Positions 1 through 10,554 of a DNA stretch of 64,000 bases are shown here, in pieces (position 1 is the stretch's first letter; every line of letters begins with the position of its first letter). The position numbers and the translations under genes are program-made. Below the pieces are notes generated by a model. It did no database searches and had not been told where the DNA came from. It saw only the letters and a program-made list of their open reading frames with translations. The stretch spans positions 1 through 64,000 of the forward strand of contig JAURKC010000019.1 of the NCBI GenBank assembly GCA_030831945.1, given 5' to 3'. The DNA comes from Ferruginibacter sp. Its GTDB lineage: Bacteria > Bacteroidota > Bacteroidia > Chitinophagales > Chitinophagaceae.

Positions 1-1
1 A

Positions 2-1939
2 ACGGTGACTGCTCAACCAACTTGTGCATTAGCCACAGGAACAATTGCCGTTAGTTCACCTACCATTGGATTAACCTTTAGTATAGATGGAATTGATTAT
101 AGTAATACTAACGGAATCTTTACTAGGGTGGCTACTGGAAATTATAGTTTAACTGCTAAAAATACAATTGGTTGTATCAGTGCTGCTGTTAGTTTAACAG
201 TTGACATACAACCTACGATCGACAACAATGCAATCACTTTAAGTTCTGCTGCTGGCACTAATGCTCAATCTACTTGTATCAATACCTCCATTAAGAATAT
301 TACCTATTCTACGAGTGGATTTTCAGGAGCTAGTTTTACTGGATTACCAAGCGGCGTTGCTGGAAAATGGTCAGCTAATGTCGTTACCATCAGTGGTACC
401 CCTTCTGTTTCAGGCACATTTAATTATACCGTTACATTAACTGGTGGGTGTATCAATTTAAGTGCTACAGGCGCTATCACTTCGATACCCAATAATACGA
501 TCACCCTAAGTTCTTCTGCTGAAACTATTAATCAAACGCTCTGTACCAATACACCGATTGCTACGATCCTCTATGCTGCTACAGGTGCTACAGGCGCTAA
601 CTTCAGCGGATTACCTGCTGGTGTGGTTGGAAATTTTTCAGCAAATGGTATCACGATCAGTGGCACTCCTTTAATAGAAGGCGCCTACAATTATACGGTT
701 ACACTAACTGGCGGTTGTGGAATGATTACTGCGAGTGGCAACATCATTGCAAAGCCAATTGCAACTTCACCCACCATCACTGCTGGAAGTACGAGCTTTT
801 GCCCTGGAGGAAGTATGCTTTTAACTAGCAGTGCGACCACTGAAAATCAATGGTATAAAAATGGCGTATCAATTGCAGGTGCTAATAAGACAACTTATGC
901 GGCTAATGAAATAGGCAGTTACACCGTAACTAATTTTATTAATGGTTGCAATAGTTTTCCTAGTGTTGCAAAAATAATAACCGCTAATAATATTGTTAGT
1001 CCACCAATCATTAGCAGCATTAGTCCCGCTTCTTTTTGTGCAGGTAGTGACATCAAATTATCTAGCAACACTGCTACTGGTATTCAATGGCAACTTAATG
1101 GATCAAATATTTTGGGAGCCACCAAAGAAGTTTATTATGCAACCGAAGCAGGTGATTACACGGTATTGGTTACTGCCAACAGTTGTGTCAGTGCACCCAC
1201 TACTACCACCTATCTTCCAGCACCTAATAAGCCAATAGTTTCTGCCTCCTCTGCTAAAACTTTTTGTATGGGGGACAACGTTATTTTAGTTAGTAATGAA
1301 ACCGCTGGAAATTTATGGTATAGAGATGGTGTGTTAATTACAGGTGCAACGGGAAGTTCATATACTGCCTCAACCACCGGCGCCTACACTGATTCTTTAA
1401 CCAACTCAATCGGCTGCAGGGCAGGCTCTGCTCCAATAAATATTTTGGTAAAAGCTGCTCCTCCTAAACCCCTTATCAATTGGAATGGTAGCGTTTTGTC
1501 AACGAACTCATCCGCTTCCTCCTTCCAATGGTCAGTTAATAATGTCGCATTATTTGGTGCTACGCAATCAACTTATAAACCGCTTACTATTGGCTTGTAT
1601 AAAATTCAGGTTACCAATTCAGATGGCTGTAATACTATAAGTGATAGTTTCAACTTAGTGGTTACTGCATTGAATAATCCGGCAACAACTAGTTTAACCA
1701 ATCTTGCTAGTGTATATCCCAATCCGGCATCACCGATATTACTTGTAAAATTTAAAGAAGTACCGAATACTACGCTCGAAATTAGACTGATGGCGAGTGA
1801 TGGACGAAGTATTCAAATGGTAAAAACTAAAGAAAAATTAACTACTATCCCCATCAATAATGTGCCTTCTGGTAGATATTATATCAAGATTACTGGAAAG
1901 AATTATAATCAAACAGAAACGGTAATTATTAGTAGATGA
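2..1939 (+). CDS. T9SS-exported Ig-like repeat protein, 5' end outside window
   Basis: The frame is open from the window edge, so this is the C-terminal 645 or so residues of a larger protein. Two tandem modules of about 80-85 residues (roughly residues 77-160 and 164-245), each with a TISGTP core and ending in YTVTLTGGC, are followed by three or four Ig-like modules with WYKNGVSI, WQLNGSNI and WYRDGVLI signatures and paired cysteines. The last ~75 residues (from about VYPNPAS) match the type A C-terminal sorting domain that directs cargo through the type IX secretion system to the cell surface. An adhesin or cell-surface structural role is inferred from the repeats; no catalytic domain is visible. 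It lies 102 bp upstream of porU on the same strand, so cargo and sortase are neighbours. Confidence 0.85.
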   Translation, partial: TVTAQPTCALATGTIAVSSPTIGLTFSIDGIDYSNTNGIFTRVATGNYSLTAKNTIGCISAAVSLTVDIQPTIDNNAITLSSAAGTNAQSTCINTSIKNITYSTSGFSGASFTGLPSGVAGKWSANVVTISGTPSVSGTFNYTVTLTGGCINLSATGAITSIPNNTITLSSSAETINQTLCTNTPIATILYAATGATGANFSGLPAGVVGNFSANGITISGTPLIEGAYNYTVTLTGGCGMITASGNIIAKPIATSPTITAGSTSFCPGGSMLLTSSATTENQWYKNGVSIAGANKTTYAANEIGSYTVTNFINGCNSFPSVAKIITANNIVSPPIISSISPASFCAGSDIKLSSNTATGIQWQLNGSNILGATKEVYYATEAGDYTVLVTANSCVSAPTTTTYLPAPNKPIVSASSAKTFCMGDNVILVSNETAGNLWYRDGVLITGATGSSYTASTTGAYTDSLTNSIGCRAGSAPINILVKAAPPKPLINWNGSVLSTNSSASSFQWSVNNVALFGATQSTYKPLTIGLYKIQVTNSDGCNTISDSFNLVVTALNNPATTSLTNLASVYPNPASPILLVKFKEVPNTTLEIRLMASDGRSIQMVKTKEKLTTIPINNVPSGRYYIKITGKNYNQTETVIISR

Positions 1940-2025
1940 TAATTCTCTTTTGACTGTTCACTGCCCATTCACCATTGCCCTTTCAGCATTCCATCGATAA
2001 ATATTCTCAAACCTTTCATTTGGTT

Positions 2026-2033
2026 TATATTTG
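2026..2033 (+). promoter_or_regulatory. Candidate -7 promoter box for porU
   Basis: TATATTTG matches the Bacteroidota -7 consensus TAnnTTTG exactly and ends 8 bp before the porU ATG, which would give a very short leader. No clear -33 TTTG is seen at the usual spacing. Confidence 0.4.
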
Positions 2034-2041
2034 TTTTATCA

Positions 2042-5000
2042 ATGGCGACTGGCAAAAAATATAAAATTTCAATTCTCACCATCATACTTCTGATGGCATT
2101 TTCTTTGGTAAATTATGCCCAAAGAAATTATGCCAGTACCTCTGTTTTATCTGCCGGAAATTGGTATAAAATTGCAATTACAAAAGAAGGAGTTTACAAA
2201 ATTGATCTTGCCTTTTTATCTCGACTCGGTATCAATACTTCTCAGCTAACCACTAGTTCTATTCAGCTTTTTGGAAATGGCGGTGCCATGCCATCAGAAA
2301 AAAATAATACTTCTATCACAGATGATTTAATCGAAAATGCTATTGAAGTAATCGATGGCGGAGATGGTATGCTGAACGGAAATGATTATTTTATTTTTTA
2401 TGCTCCGGGTCCTCATAGATGGATGAAGGATAGCGTTAATAAAAGATTTCACCACCAAAAGAATTTAGTAAATGATACCTGTTTTTATTTTCTAACGATT
2501 GCTGATAAAGGAAAAAGAATTGCAATTCAAAAAAATATAGGACCTTCTAATATTCAAGTTGCCAGTTTTAATGAAAGAATTTTTTATGAGAACGACTCTG
2601 TTAATCTTTTAAATAGTGGTAAAAATTGGTACGGAGAAAGTTTTGACAATAACCACTTATCGCATTCTTTTAAAGTTGAAATTCCAAATCTTGAATTGCA
2701 GCAACCTGTACATATAAGTACCAGCTTGATTGCTAGAAATATTGGTAGCGCTGGAAAATTTTCCTTGAGCATCAATGGACAAACACCCATCAATATAAAC
2801 ACTGAAGCAGTTTCTGGAAATTTAATAGATGCCTATGCAAAGACTTCTTTTTATGAAACAGCTATTAATTCTGCCGCCAATACCATCAATTTAAATTATA
2901 CTTTTTCAACTACTACTACTTCCGCTCAGGCTTGGCTAGATTGGTTTGAAGTACAGGGAAGACGCACATTAATTTTGCCGACAGAGAATCAATTGCCATT
3001 TAGAGATTGGAATTCTGTTGGACCCAATAAAATTGGTGAATTTATAATTAATAATACTACTAGCGAAACAGAGGTATGGGAGGTGTCTGAACCTTTGCAA
3101 CCTATAAAAATGAACCTGTCCATAGCAGGCAGTCAATCGAAATTTATAAATGCGACCAATGAATTGAAAGAATATTTTGCATTTACAAAAAATGGATTGA
3201 CGGCTCCAATTGCAATAGGTAAAATAGCTAACCAAAATTTACACCAATCCTCTTCGGTGGATTACCTAATTATATCACCTAATATTTTTTTATCAGAAGC
3301 GCAAAGGTTAGCGAGCTTTCATCAACAACAATATCGATATACCGTTAAAGTAGTTTCAGCAGAACAGATATACAATGAATTTGGTGGAGGTAATATTAGC
3401 CCGGTTGCTATTCGAAATTTTATTAAGATGTATTATGACAAAGCTGGAAATGATACCACCAAAAGGCCTCGCTTTGTTTTGCTTTTCGGAGCTGGGTCTT
3501 ATGCTATTAAGCATTCAATCAATAATAAGAAAAACTTTATACCCTGTTACGAAAGTGATAACTCTTTAGATCCCCTGTCCACTTATACTACGGATGATTT
3601 TTACGCTTTACTAAAAGATGAAGATGATTTAAACGCGCTCAGTACTTTCGAAAAATTAGACATCGCAGTAGGCAGGTTACCTATCACTACTGCCTATGAA
3701 GCAAGAACTGTAGTAGATAAAATAATTCACTATCATGCTAAAGAAAGTTTAGGTGATTGGAGAAACAATTTAGTTTTTGTTGCGGACGATAAAGACGCAA
3801 ATACTTTTTTAAACAACGCAGAAAAATTAAGTAAGAAAGCTATTTCTACCAACTCTCTTTTTAATACTAGTAAAATATACGTAGATGCCTATCCGCTAAA
3901 AACCATATTAGGCAATTCATCTGCTCCACAAGTTAATCAAGCGATTGTAGAACAATTTTTTTCTGGAAATCTGTTGTTTAATTTTAGTGGTCATGGCAAT
4001 TTTCAACAGCTTTCTGCTTATGCAATTTTATCAAAACAAGAAGCCAAATTATTTAATAACCCCAATAAATTACCCTTACTAATTACCTCCACTTGTGATT
4101 TTGTGCCCTACGATGACCCATCAAAATCTTCCTTAGGAGCCTTGTTATTGCTAAACAATGCCAATGGAGTCATCGGACTTCTCACTACGCCTAGATTAGT
4201 ATTTGCCACTAGCAATGAAGTGATACACGAAAATTTTATAAAATTTGCTTTAGAAAAAAACACTACGGGTAAATATTTATCATTGGGAGAATCTTTTCGT
4301 AAAGCGAAAAATTACACTAGTCAAACTTTTTCAGACATCATCAATAATAGAAAATTTTCCTTAATCGGCGACCCAGGCATACAACTTGCATTTCCAAAAA
4401 ACGCTATCAAAATTACTCACATCAATCAGCATTTAATTACTGAAAAAGATAGTATGCAAGCAGGAAAAAAATATGAGTTTACCGGTGAAGTTCAAAACGA
4501 GTTGGGTGTAGTGAAAGAGGATTTTAATGGAATAGTTTATCCAAAAATATTTGATCTTCCTGCCACAGTGAAAACCTTAGGTAATGATCCAGGCAGTATT
4601 GCAACTACTTTTTCTCAACAAACGAATATTTTATTTAAAGGTAAAACAACGGTCAACAAGGGGAAATTTACTTTTAATATGACTGTTCCAAAAGATCTAT
4701 CATCAAAAGTTGGAAAAGGAAGAATGAGTCTGTATGCTGAAAACGGAATAACAGATGCCAACGGAATGGATAGTTCGTTTTTTATAGGCGGGCTTGGCGC
4801 TAATTCCATTGCTGATAATAAGGGCCCAGTAATTCAACCCTATCTCAATAATTATCAATTTATTAATGGAGGTACTGTTAATGATTGCGCACTGTTATTG
4901 GTAAAACTTGCTGATAGTTCTGGTATCAATACTATCGGCAATGGACTTGGTCATGATATTACAGCAATCATTGATGGAGATGAACGAACAGTTTATCTAT

Positions 5001-5473
5001 TAAATAATTTTTATGAAACTGAATTAGACAGTTATCAACGAGGAAATATTTTATTTCAGCTACCCTCACTTACCGAAGGAAAGCATCGGATAAAAATAAA
5101 GGCTTGGGATAACCAGAATAATTATACAGAAGTGGTACTGGACTTTACTGTTTCTGAAGAAAGACCTTTTAAAATCAGTCACCTCATCAATTACCCTAAT
5201 CCATTTTCTAGTAAAACGAATTTTTCTTTTGAACACAATCAACCCGGCGAGTCGCTCCAGGTGTCCATCTTAATCTATAGTATAGAGGGGATGTTAGTAC
5301 AAAAAATTCAAAAAAATATTCAAAATGCTGAGCGTAAGGTAAATGAAATTAGTTTGGAAGCACGGTTTTTGATGGGGGCTAAGTTCAAAAAAGGAATTTA
5401 CTTTTACCAAATTACGGTAACCAATTCAATGGGGCAGGCAGCTACCGCTTCCCAAAAAATGATGTTGCTTTAA
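2042..5473 (+). CDS. porU: Type IX secretion sortase, C25 gingipain-like peptidase PorU
   Basis: PorU is the outer-membrane-associated cysteine protease of T9SS that removes C-terminal sorting signals from cargo and attaches cargo to the surface. The 1143-residue protein has a signal peptide (about 1-26), an N-terminal beta-rich region, and a C25 peptidase domain at about 400-790. Diagnostic motifs are FVLLFGAGSY, TTDDFYALL, VGRLP, the catalytic histidine in FSGHGN (H651) and the catalytic cysteine in TSTCDF (C685), followed by LLTTPR. The C-terminal ~100 residues form a FlgD-like Ig/sorting-type fold starting at NYPNPF. Length and order agree with PorU from other Bacteroidota (usually 1100-1300 residues). 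A TATATTTG box sits just upstream. It differs from gingipain cargo by the conserved PorU DDFY and TTPR signatures. Confidence 0.9.
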   Translation: MATGKKYKISILTIILLMAFSLVNYAQRNYASTSVLSAGNWYKIAITKEGVYKIDLAFLSRLGINTSQLTTSSIQLFGNGGAMPSEKNNTSITDDLIENAIEVIDGGDGMLNGNDYFIFYAPGPHRWMKDSVNKRFHHQKNLVNDTCFYFLTIADKGKRIAIQKNIGPSNIQVASFNERIFYENDSVNLLNSGKNWYGESFDNNHLSHSFKVEIPNLELQQPVHISTSLIARNIGSAGKFSLSINGQTPININTEAVSGNLIDAYAKTSFYETAINSAANTINLNYTFSTTTTSAQAWLDWFEVQGRRTLILPTENQLPFRDWNSVGPNKIGEFIINNTTSETEVWEVSEPLQPIKMNLSIAGSQSKFINATNELKEYFAFTKNGLTAPIAIGKIANQNLHQSSSVDYLIISPNIFLSEAQRLASFHQQQYRYTVKVVSAEQIYNEFGGGNISPVAIRNFIKMYYDKAGNDTTKRPRFVLLFGAGSYAIKHSINNKKNFIPCYESDNSLDPLSTYTTDDFYALLKDEDDLNALSTFEKLDIAVGRLPITTAYEARTVVDKIIHYHAKESLGDWRNNLVFVADDKDANTFLNNAEKLSKKAISTNSLFNTSKIYVDAYPLKTILGNSSAPQVNQAIVEQFFSGNLLFNFSGHGNFQQLSAYAILSKQEAKLFNNPNKLPLLITSTCDFVPYDDPSKSSLGALLLLNNANGVIGLLTTPRLVFATSNEVIHENFIKFALEKNTTGKYLSLGESFRKAKNYTSQTFSDIINNRKFSLIGDPGIQLAFPKNAIKITHINQHLITEKDSMQAGKKYEFTGEVQNELGVVKEDFNGIVYPKIFDLPATVKTLGNDPGSIATTFSQQTNILFKGKTTVNKGKFTFNMTVPKDLSSKVGKGRMSLYAENGITDANGMDSSFFIGGLGANSIADNKGPVIQPYLNNYQFINGGTVNDCALLLVKLADSSGINTIGNGLGHDITAIIDGDERTVYLLNNFYETELDSYQRGNILFQLPSLTEGKHRIKIKAWDNQNNYTEVVLDFTVSEERPFKISHLINYPNPFSSKTNFSFEHNQPGESLQVSILIYSIEGMLVQKIQKNIQNAERKVNEISLEARFLMGAKFKKGIYFYQITVTNSMGQAATASQKMMLL

Positions 5474-5705
5474 ATAGCTAATTATCATTCACCACATCCA
5501 TTACTATCTACCCACTTAAGACCTATATTTATTTACACACCGTAAATATTAGATAAATTTATAATTACTGCTCCATTTAAAATGATCGACAATAGCGCTC
5601 CCCCAATCGCCTACAACCAAAAATTATATAGTCGTAAAAAAAATATTAAAAAATAGCCCAATAGTAAAAGTATTAACTAAATTGAGCGACATTTAAATCT
5701 ATCAT

Positions 5706-8237
5706 ATGTCAAATTTATTTACAAGATCTACTATCGTATTGTTTTTTTCAGGATGCTCCTTCTTGGGATTTTCCCAACGCCCTGAAATTAACCGTTCAGA
5801 TTCATCTAGATCAAATAACAACCCAAACGCTGCGAATGCAGCCCCAAAAAGTTATAAAGAGGTCATCACCTCCAAAGCTATTTCCACCAAAGGTTTCTTT
5901 TTGGTTCATAAAGTAGCTGACAGGTACTTTTTTGAAATTCCAGACTCCCTTATTGGAAGAGAAATTTTAGTAGTGAACCGACTTTCCAAAACACAGGTAG
6001 GTATGGGTTATGGTGGAGACCAGATTGGTCAAAAAGTAATTCGCTTTGATAAAGGACCAAAGAATAAAGTTTTTTTACGAACTATATCTTATGCTGTTTA
6101 TGCAAAAGATTCTACCTCTTCTATGTTTTCGTCTGTTAACAATTCTAATGTACAACCAATAGCGGCTGCATTTGATATCAAGGCGTTTTCAAAAGACTCT
6201 GCTGGAAGTGTAATTGATATTACGGACTTTATCAATAGCGATAATGAAGTACTCAATTATGGAAGTTCGGCTAAGTCAGATTTAAAAATTGGAGCCCTTC
6301 AACCAGACAAATCTTATGTAAATAGCGTAAAGTCTTACCCAATCAATATTGAGATTAATACTGAAAAAACTTTTGGTAGAATGCCGTCTGCACCTGGTGG
6401 TGCTGGTGGAGGACGTGGTATGGGTGGAGGTGGAGCCTCTGGAAACATCACGCTAGAGATGAATAGCTCACTAGTTTTATTACCAAAAATTCCTATGCAG
6501 GCAAGACATTTTGATGCAAGGGTAGGTTATTTTACAGTAGGCTATACCGATTTTGATGCAAACCCTCAAGGTGTAAAATCTATCAGTCTGGCTAAACGCT
6601 GGCGTGTGGAACCTAAAGAAGCCGATATAGAAAAATATAAAAAAGGTGAGTTAGTGGATGCTAAGAAACCGATCGTTTTTTATATTGACCCCTCTACTCC
6701 AAAAAAATGGATCCCTTATTTAATTCAAGGCGTTAATGATTGGCAGGTTGCTTTTGAAAGTGCTGGATTTAAGAATGCAATTTTTGGTAAAAGAGCCCCT
6801 ACTAAACAAGAAGATAGTACTTGGAGTCTAGACGATGCGCGCAATTCTGCCATCGTTTATAAACCATCCGATATTGCCAATGCAAGTGGTCCTAGTATTT
6901 CTGATCCAAGAAGTGGCGAGATCATGGAAAGCCATATCAACTGGTATCATAATGTAATGGAACTGATTCGTAATTGGTACATGATTCAAGCAGGTCCCAA
7001 CGACTCACGCGCCCGTCAAATGGTTTTTCCTGATGAACTCATGGGTGAATTAATTCGATTTGTTTCCTCACATGAAGTAGGACATACTTTAGGACTTCGT
7101 CACAACTTTGGCTCAAGTTCTTCTGTACCAGTAGAGCTACTCCGCAACAAAGCGTGGGTAGAAGCTAATGGACACACTCCTTCCATCATGGACTACGCTC
7201 GTTTCAATTATGTGGCTCAACCTGAAGATAATATTTCGCCTAATGGAATATTTGCTCGAATCGGTGATTATGATAAGTGGGCAATTGATTGGGGATATAG
7301 AGTATTTCCAGAATACAAAAGTCCAGAAGCTGAAAAATCACATTTAAATGAATGGACAATAAAAAAATTAAAAAACCATCGACTTTGGTGGGGAGATGGA
7401 GAAACCAATTCGGATGATCCAAGATCTCAAACAGAAGACTTAACGGATGATGCAGTAAAAGCTAGTAACTATGGTATTAAAAATCTTCAACGCATCATTC
7501 CACAATTAGGCGCTTGGACTAAGGAAGAAAATGAAGGCTATGAAAACCTAGGTGATATTTACAGACAAGTGAGTGGCCAATTCAGCCGATATATGGGTCA
7601 TGTATCTAGGAACATAAGTGGTATTTACAAAACACCAAGAGTAGTAGAAGATCCAGGACCAGTATTTGAATATGAGCCAAAAGCAAAACAAGTAGACGCG
7701 ATTGACTTTTTAAATAAGCAATTATTCAATACACCTAGCTGGCTAATCAACCAAGATATTGCTTCAAAAACAGGCATCAATCCAATTACAGTAATAGGTG
7801 GTATTCAGGATGCAACACTTAATCGATTAATGAGTGCAAATACATTAAGTAAATTGATTGAGGCAGAAACCTCTATTGGTAATAACGCTTACAAAATAAC
7901 CGATTTGTTTAGCGACCTAAAAAAAGGAATATGGAGTGAACTAAGCAGTCAAAAAGCTATCAGTGTTTATAGAAGAAATTTGCAGAAATCATATGTAGCT
8001 ATGCTGAATAATTTACTGAATCCTCCTGCTAATAATGGTCTACGTGCAGTTGGAGGCTTTGGTGCGCCGCCAGTTAATACAGATATTTCTGATATTAAAA
8101 GTGTGGTAAGAGCTCATCTTGTATCACTCAAACGTGATGTAAATGTTGCAGCAGCAAGTATTGCAGATCCTATGAGCAAGTATCATTTACAAGATGTAGC
8201 GAATAGAATTGCTAAAATACTTGATCCAAAAGATTAA
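5706..8237 (+). CDS. Secreted zinc metalloprotease, DUF5117/DUF4953 type
   Basis: An 843-residue protein with an N-terminal signal sequence (about 1-23, ending GFSQ). It carries the extended metzincin-like site HEVGHTLGLRHN, giving zinc ligands H456, H460 and H466 and catalytic base E457, followed by a Met-turn-like SIMDYA. The order of the N-terminal beta-rich DUF5117-like region, the Gly-rich linker at about 225-242 (PGGAGGGRGMGGGG), and the C-terminal DUF4953-like helical region matches a widespread Bacteroidota family of uncharacterised zinc-dependent peptidases. Probable location is periplasm or outer surface. It stands alone, 232 bp after porU, and ends at a strong hairpin terminator. 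The protease assignment rests on the intact motif; the substrate is unknown. Confidence 0.85.
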   Translation: MSNLFTRSTIVLFFSGCSFLGFSQRPEINRSDSSRSNNNPNAANAAPKSYKEVITSKAISTKGFFLVHKVADRYFFEIPDSLIGREILVVNRLSKTQVGMGYGGDQIGQKVIRFDKGPKNKVFLRTISYAVYAKDSTSSMFSSVNNSNVQPIAAAFDIKAFSKDSAGSVIDITDFINSDNEVLNYGSSAKSDLKIGALQPDKSYVNSVKSYPINIEINTEKTFGRMPSAPGGAGGGRGMGGGGASGNITLEMNSSLVLLPKIPMQARHFDARVGYFTVGYTDFDANPQGVKSISLAKRWRVEPKEADIEKYKKGELVDAKKPIVFYIDPSTPKKWIPYLIQGVNDWQVAFESAGFKNAIFGKRAPTKQEDSTWSLDDARNSAIVYKPSDIANASGPSISDPRSGEIMESHINWYHNVMELIRNWYMIQAGPNDSRARQMVFPDELMGELIRFVSSHEVGHTLGLRHNFGSSSSVPVELLRNKAWVEANGHTPSIMDYARFNYVAQPEDNISPNGIFARIGDYDKWAIDWGYRVFPEYKSPEAEKSHLNEWTIKKLKNHRLWWGDGETNSDDPRSQTEDLTDDAVKASNYGIKNLQRIIPQLGAWTKEENEGYENLGDIYRQVSGQFSRYMGHVSRNISGIYKTPRVVEDPGPVFEYEPKAKQVDAIDFLNKQLFNTPSWLINQDIASKTGINPITVIGGIQDATLNRLMSANTLSKLIEAETSIGNNAYKITDLFSDLKKGIWSELSSQKAISVYRRNLQKSYVAMLNNLLNPPANNGLRAVGGFGAPPVNTDISDIKSVVRAHLVSLKRDVNVAAASIADPMSKYHLQDVANRIAKILDPKD

Positions 8238-8243
8238 GAAAAT

Positions 8244-8292
8244 AAAAAAGCGCCCTGAGAAAAATTAAACCTTTTCTCAGGGCGCTTTTTTT
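8244..8292. terminator. Bidirectional intrinsic terminator
   Basis: A 20-bp perfect stem (8244-8263 with 8272-8291, core GCGCCCTGAG) with an 8-nt loop is flanked by A-run and T-run. It lies between the convergent metalloprotease and cytochrome genes and would serve both strands. Confidence 0.9.
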
Positions 8293-8326
8293 ATATGCCT
8301 AATCAAGTCAATTAGTTACTGAAAGG

Positions 8327-10525
8327 TTAATTTAAAAACATTTCATCTACTAATATAAAATAATTATTATTATTCTTCTTTTTATTTTTATCCTTTTCCT
8401 TAGCGTTAGCATTGGTATTAACTGTTGGCTTTGCAACAATTTTAAGATAAGAAACCTTGCGAGGTGTAAATACTCCCTCTACAAATTTAAGTGATACTTT
8501 TTCCTCCTTTTCTGGTTGCTTAGGTGATATTTTGGTGATAAGCCGCATATTCTTTGAATTGTCTCCTCCCCAAATCTCCACTGTCTTTGGCGGATAAATA
8601 CCGGTTACTTCTTCTACCATAATATGCATGCCAAAAGAACTTAGCGTTATGGGTGATTTAAATAGACATTCAAGAATTAAATCATTATCCCGAACAGCCG
8701 CCCAATAGTTTGCCCATGCAGGATTGTTAGCACCAATGACTCCAAGTTTTTTATTGAAAAAAGTATTTGCACCTTCTGCAAGATGTCTACTATTTAGTTG
8801 AGATAACAATGTTGTACTATCCGGCACAAAAGTGTTTTTCAAAAAACTAAACTCCACTGCATCACTTGAATACCAACCTTGCTTGTATACTTTCGCCTTT
8901 ACATTGGTAGTTTTTGAAATAAATGTATGGTTATTAAATACAGGTGAAGAAATACTGTCCGGCTCTGTTCCGTCAATGGTATATCGAATCTCTGTTCCGT
9001 TAATCGGGTGAAATAATGCAACACCGATTGAATCTGAAAAAACTAAGCTTTTGTTTTTTACTTGAGGCGGATTTAATTTAAGTTTCGCTGTTTCATCTAT
9101 AACAAAGCCTTGAACGAAGTTGATGTTTTTAAAAGTCTTTTGCAACTGCGTAATTTCTTGAGCAGATAGACTGGTGCTCCATAAAGTAACCGTTTCTAGA
9201 TTTTTAAATTGGCTAATTACATCTTTAAATCCTGCACTAGCTATTTTAGTTCCTGATAAACAAAGCGTATGAAGATATTTTAAAGATGATAGTGCAGCAA
9301 GGCCACTGGTAGTAACTTCAGTAAAATTGATATCTAACTTCCGCAGATTTTCAAACATACTGATTTTGTTAAGGTCTTCATTTTTTACAGGCAACTTAGC
9401 AAGACTTAAGGATACCACTTGATTTTTAATTTCGCCTAATTCTTCCACCTGTTGAATTTTATAAAGATCCTTATTATAAATTCGTACATCCAAGCCCGGA
9501 GATTCTTTAGCAACAGGCAGTATCACTCGATAATCAGAATTAAGTTTGGCGATTATTTTTTCATCCGCTGCAGAGAAATCATACTTATCTTCAGCTGCAT
9601 CAGGACCCTTCAGCATTTTAGAAGCCAATAATCTAAGCGGATCTATCGGCGATAAGTCCATCACTTTTTGTGTAAAGCTTGCTTGATTTTTAATCCACCA
9701 GCCAAGTAAATTAATTTCATCAGGACTAAGCTGAGGTTTACTAGAAGGCGGCATATGTTTTTCATCATCTAAAGGAAGATGTACTCTTTCTAGAAGCAAA
9801 CTGATTTCTGGATTTCCTGCAACAAAAAGTTGACCGGTTTTACCACCTTTCTTGATAGAGAATGAATCTGCAAAAGATAACTCTCCTTTTTGTTTTTGTA
9901 GATTATGACAACTAGCACATTTAGCAGCGAAGATGGGATGAATAATATCATCATACACAATTGCCTTTTCGATTGGTACTAAAGGTTTTTTAATATTAGA
10001 CAAGATGGGTTGCATAATAAAATTTTCACCATGCGACAACACTCCACCAAAATGACCTGTAAATAAAATAACCCCTATCAATCCAATTCCAGATGACCAA
10101 GCGAATGCTTTTTTAAACCAAGGCTTATCATTTATCCAATACATTCCAGATGAAAGAAAAAAGATAGCAGCTCCTGACCATTTATGCCATGCCAATGCTT
10201 CTCCAGCATAACCTTCTTCTTTTGAAAGAAACAAGCCCATGATGACTGTTGTGCCGGCTAATAATGCACCAACTAACAAAAGGTTGCGCGCAAATCCATC
10301 GAATGAGGTATTCTCTTCTTGGTTACCAGTAAAACGACGCAATCCCAAAATCACACCAAGTATTAAAACTACTATAGGAAAGTGTAGCAATGCCGGATGC
10401 ATTCTTCCTAAAGGCTGCATCCAAAAGGGGAGGACAATATATTTTGAAAACAATAAAAGAAATAGTGCGAAAACATTCAACACTATTAACGCCTGCTTCG
10501 CAACAACATTTAGTTTGTTATTCAT
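8327..10525 (-). CDS. Membrane-anchored planctomycete-type cytochrome c with LRR and chitobiase-like domains
   Basis: A 732-residue protein. The first ~180 residues contain about five membrane segments with a DUF2231-like pattern (HPALLHFPIVVLILGV). A single haem c motif CASCH (C203, C206, H207) sits in a PSCyt1-type cytochrome domain, with a likely distal ligand in HMPPSSKPQLS. Residues about 370-480 have leucine-rich repeats (LRKLDINFTEVTTSGLAAL type), then a chitobiase C-terminal-like domain (IRYTIDGTEPDS) and a C-terminal jelly-roll-like region with a Lys/Asn-rich tract. It is the third gene of a minus-strand set after the DUF1549/DUF1553 and DUF1501 genes, 29 bp downstream of the latter. 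A role as the membrane electron acceptor for the cassette is inference. Confidence 0.8.
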   Translation of the reverse strand: MNNKLNVVAKQALIVLNVFALFLLLFSKYIVLPFWMQPLGRMHPALLHFPIVVLILGVILGLRRFTGNQEENTSFDGFARNLLLVGALLAGTTVIMGLFLSKEEGYAGEALAWHKWSGAAIFFLSSGMYWINDKPWFKKAFAWSSGIGLIGVILFTGHFGGVLSHGENFIMQPILSNIKKPLVPIEKAIVYDDIIHPIFAAKCASCHNLQKQKGELSFADSFSIKKGGKTGQLFVAGNPEISLLLERVHLPLDDEKHMPPSSKPQLSPDEINLLGWWIKNQASFTQKVMDLSPIDPLRLLASKMLKGPDAAEDKYDFSAADEKIIAKLNSDYRVILPVAKESPGLDVRIYNKDLYKIQQVEELGEIKNQVVSLSLAKLPVKNEDLNKISMFENLRKLDINFTEVTTSGLAALSSLKYLHTLCLSGTKIASAGFKDVISQFKNLETVTLWSTSLSAQEITQLQKTFKNINFVQGFVIDETAKLKLNPPQVKNKSLVFSDSIGVALFHPINGTEIRYTIDGTEPDSISSPVFNNHTFISKTTNVKAKVYKQGWYSSDAVEFSFLKNTFVPDSTTLLSQLNSRHLAEGANTFFNKKLGVIGANNPAWANYWAAVRDNDLILECLFKSPITLSSFGMHIMVEEVTGIYPPKTVEIWGGDNSKNMRLITKISPKQPEKEEKVSLKFVEGVFTPRKVSYLKIVAKPTVNTNANAKEKDKNKKKNNNNYFILVDEMFLN

Positions 10526-10554
10526 TACTATAAGATGATTGAATTCCTAATTAA

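Noticed and set aside
5..1939. Complete gene starting at the GTG at position 5
   Set aside because: The frame is open to the window edge and the protein lacks a signal peptide, so it is a truncated view of a longer gene.
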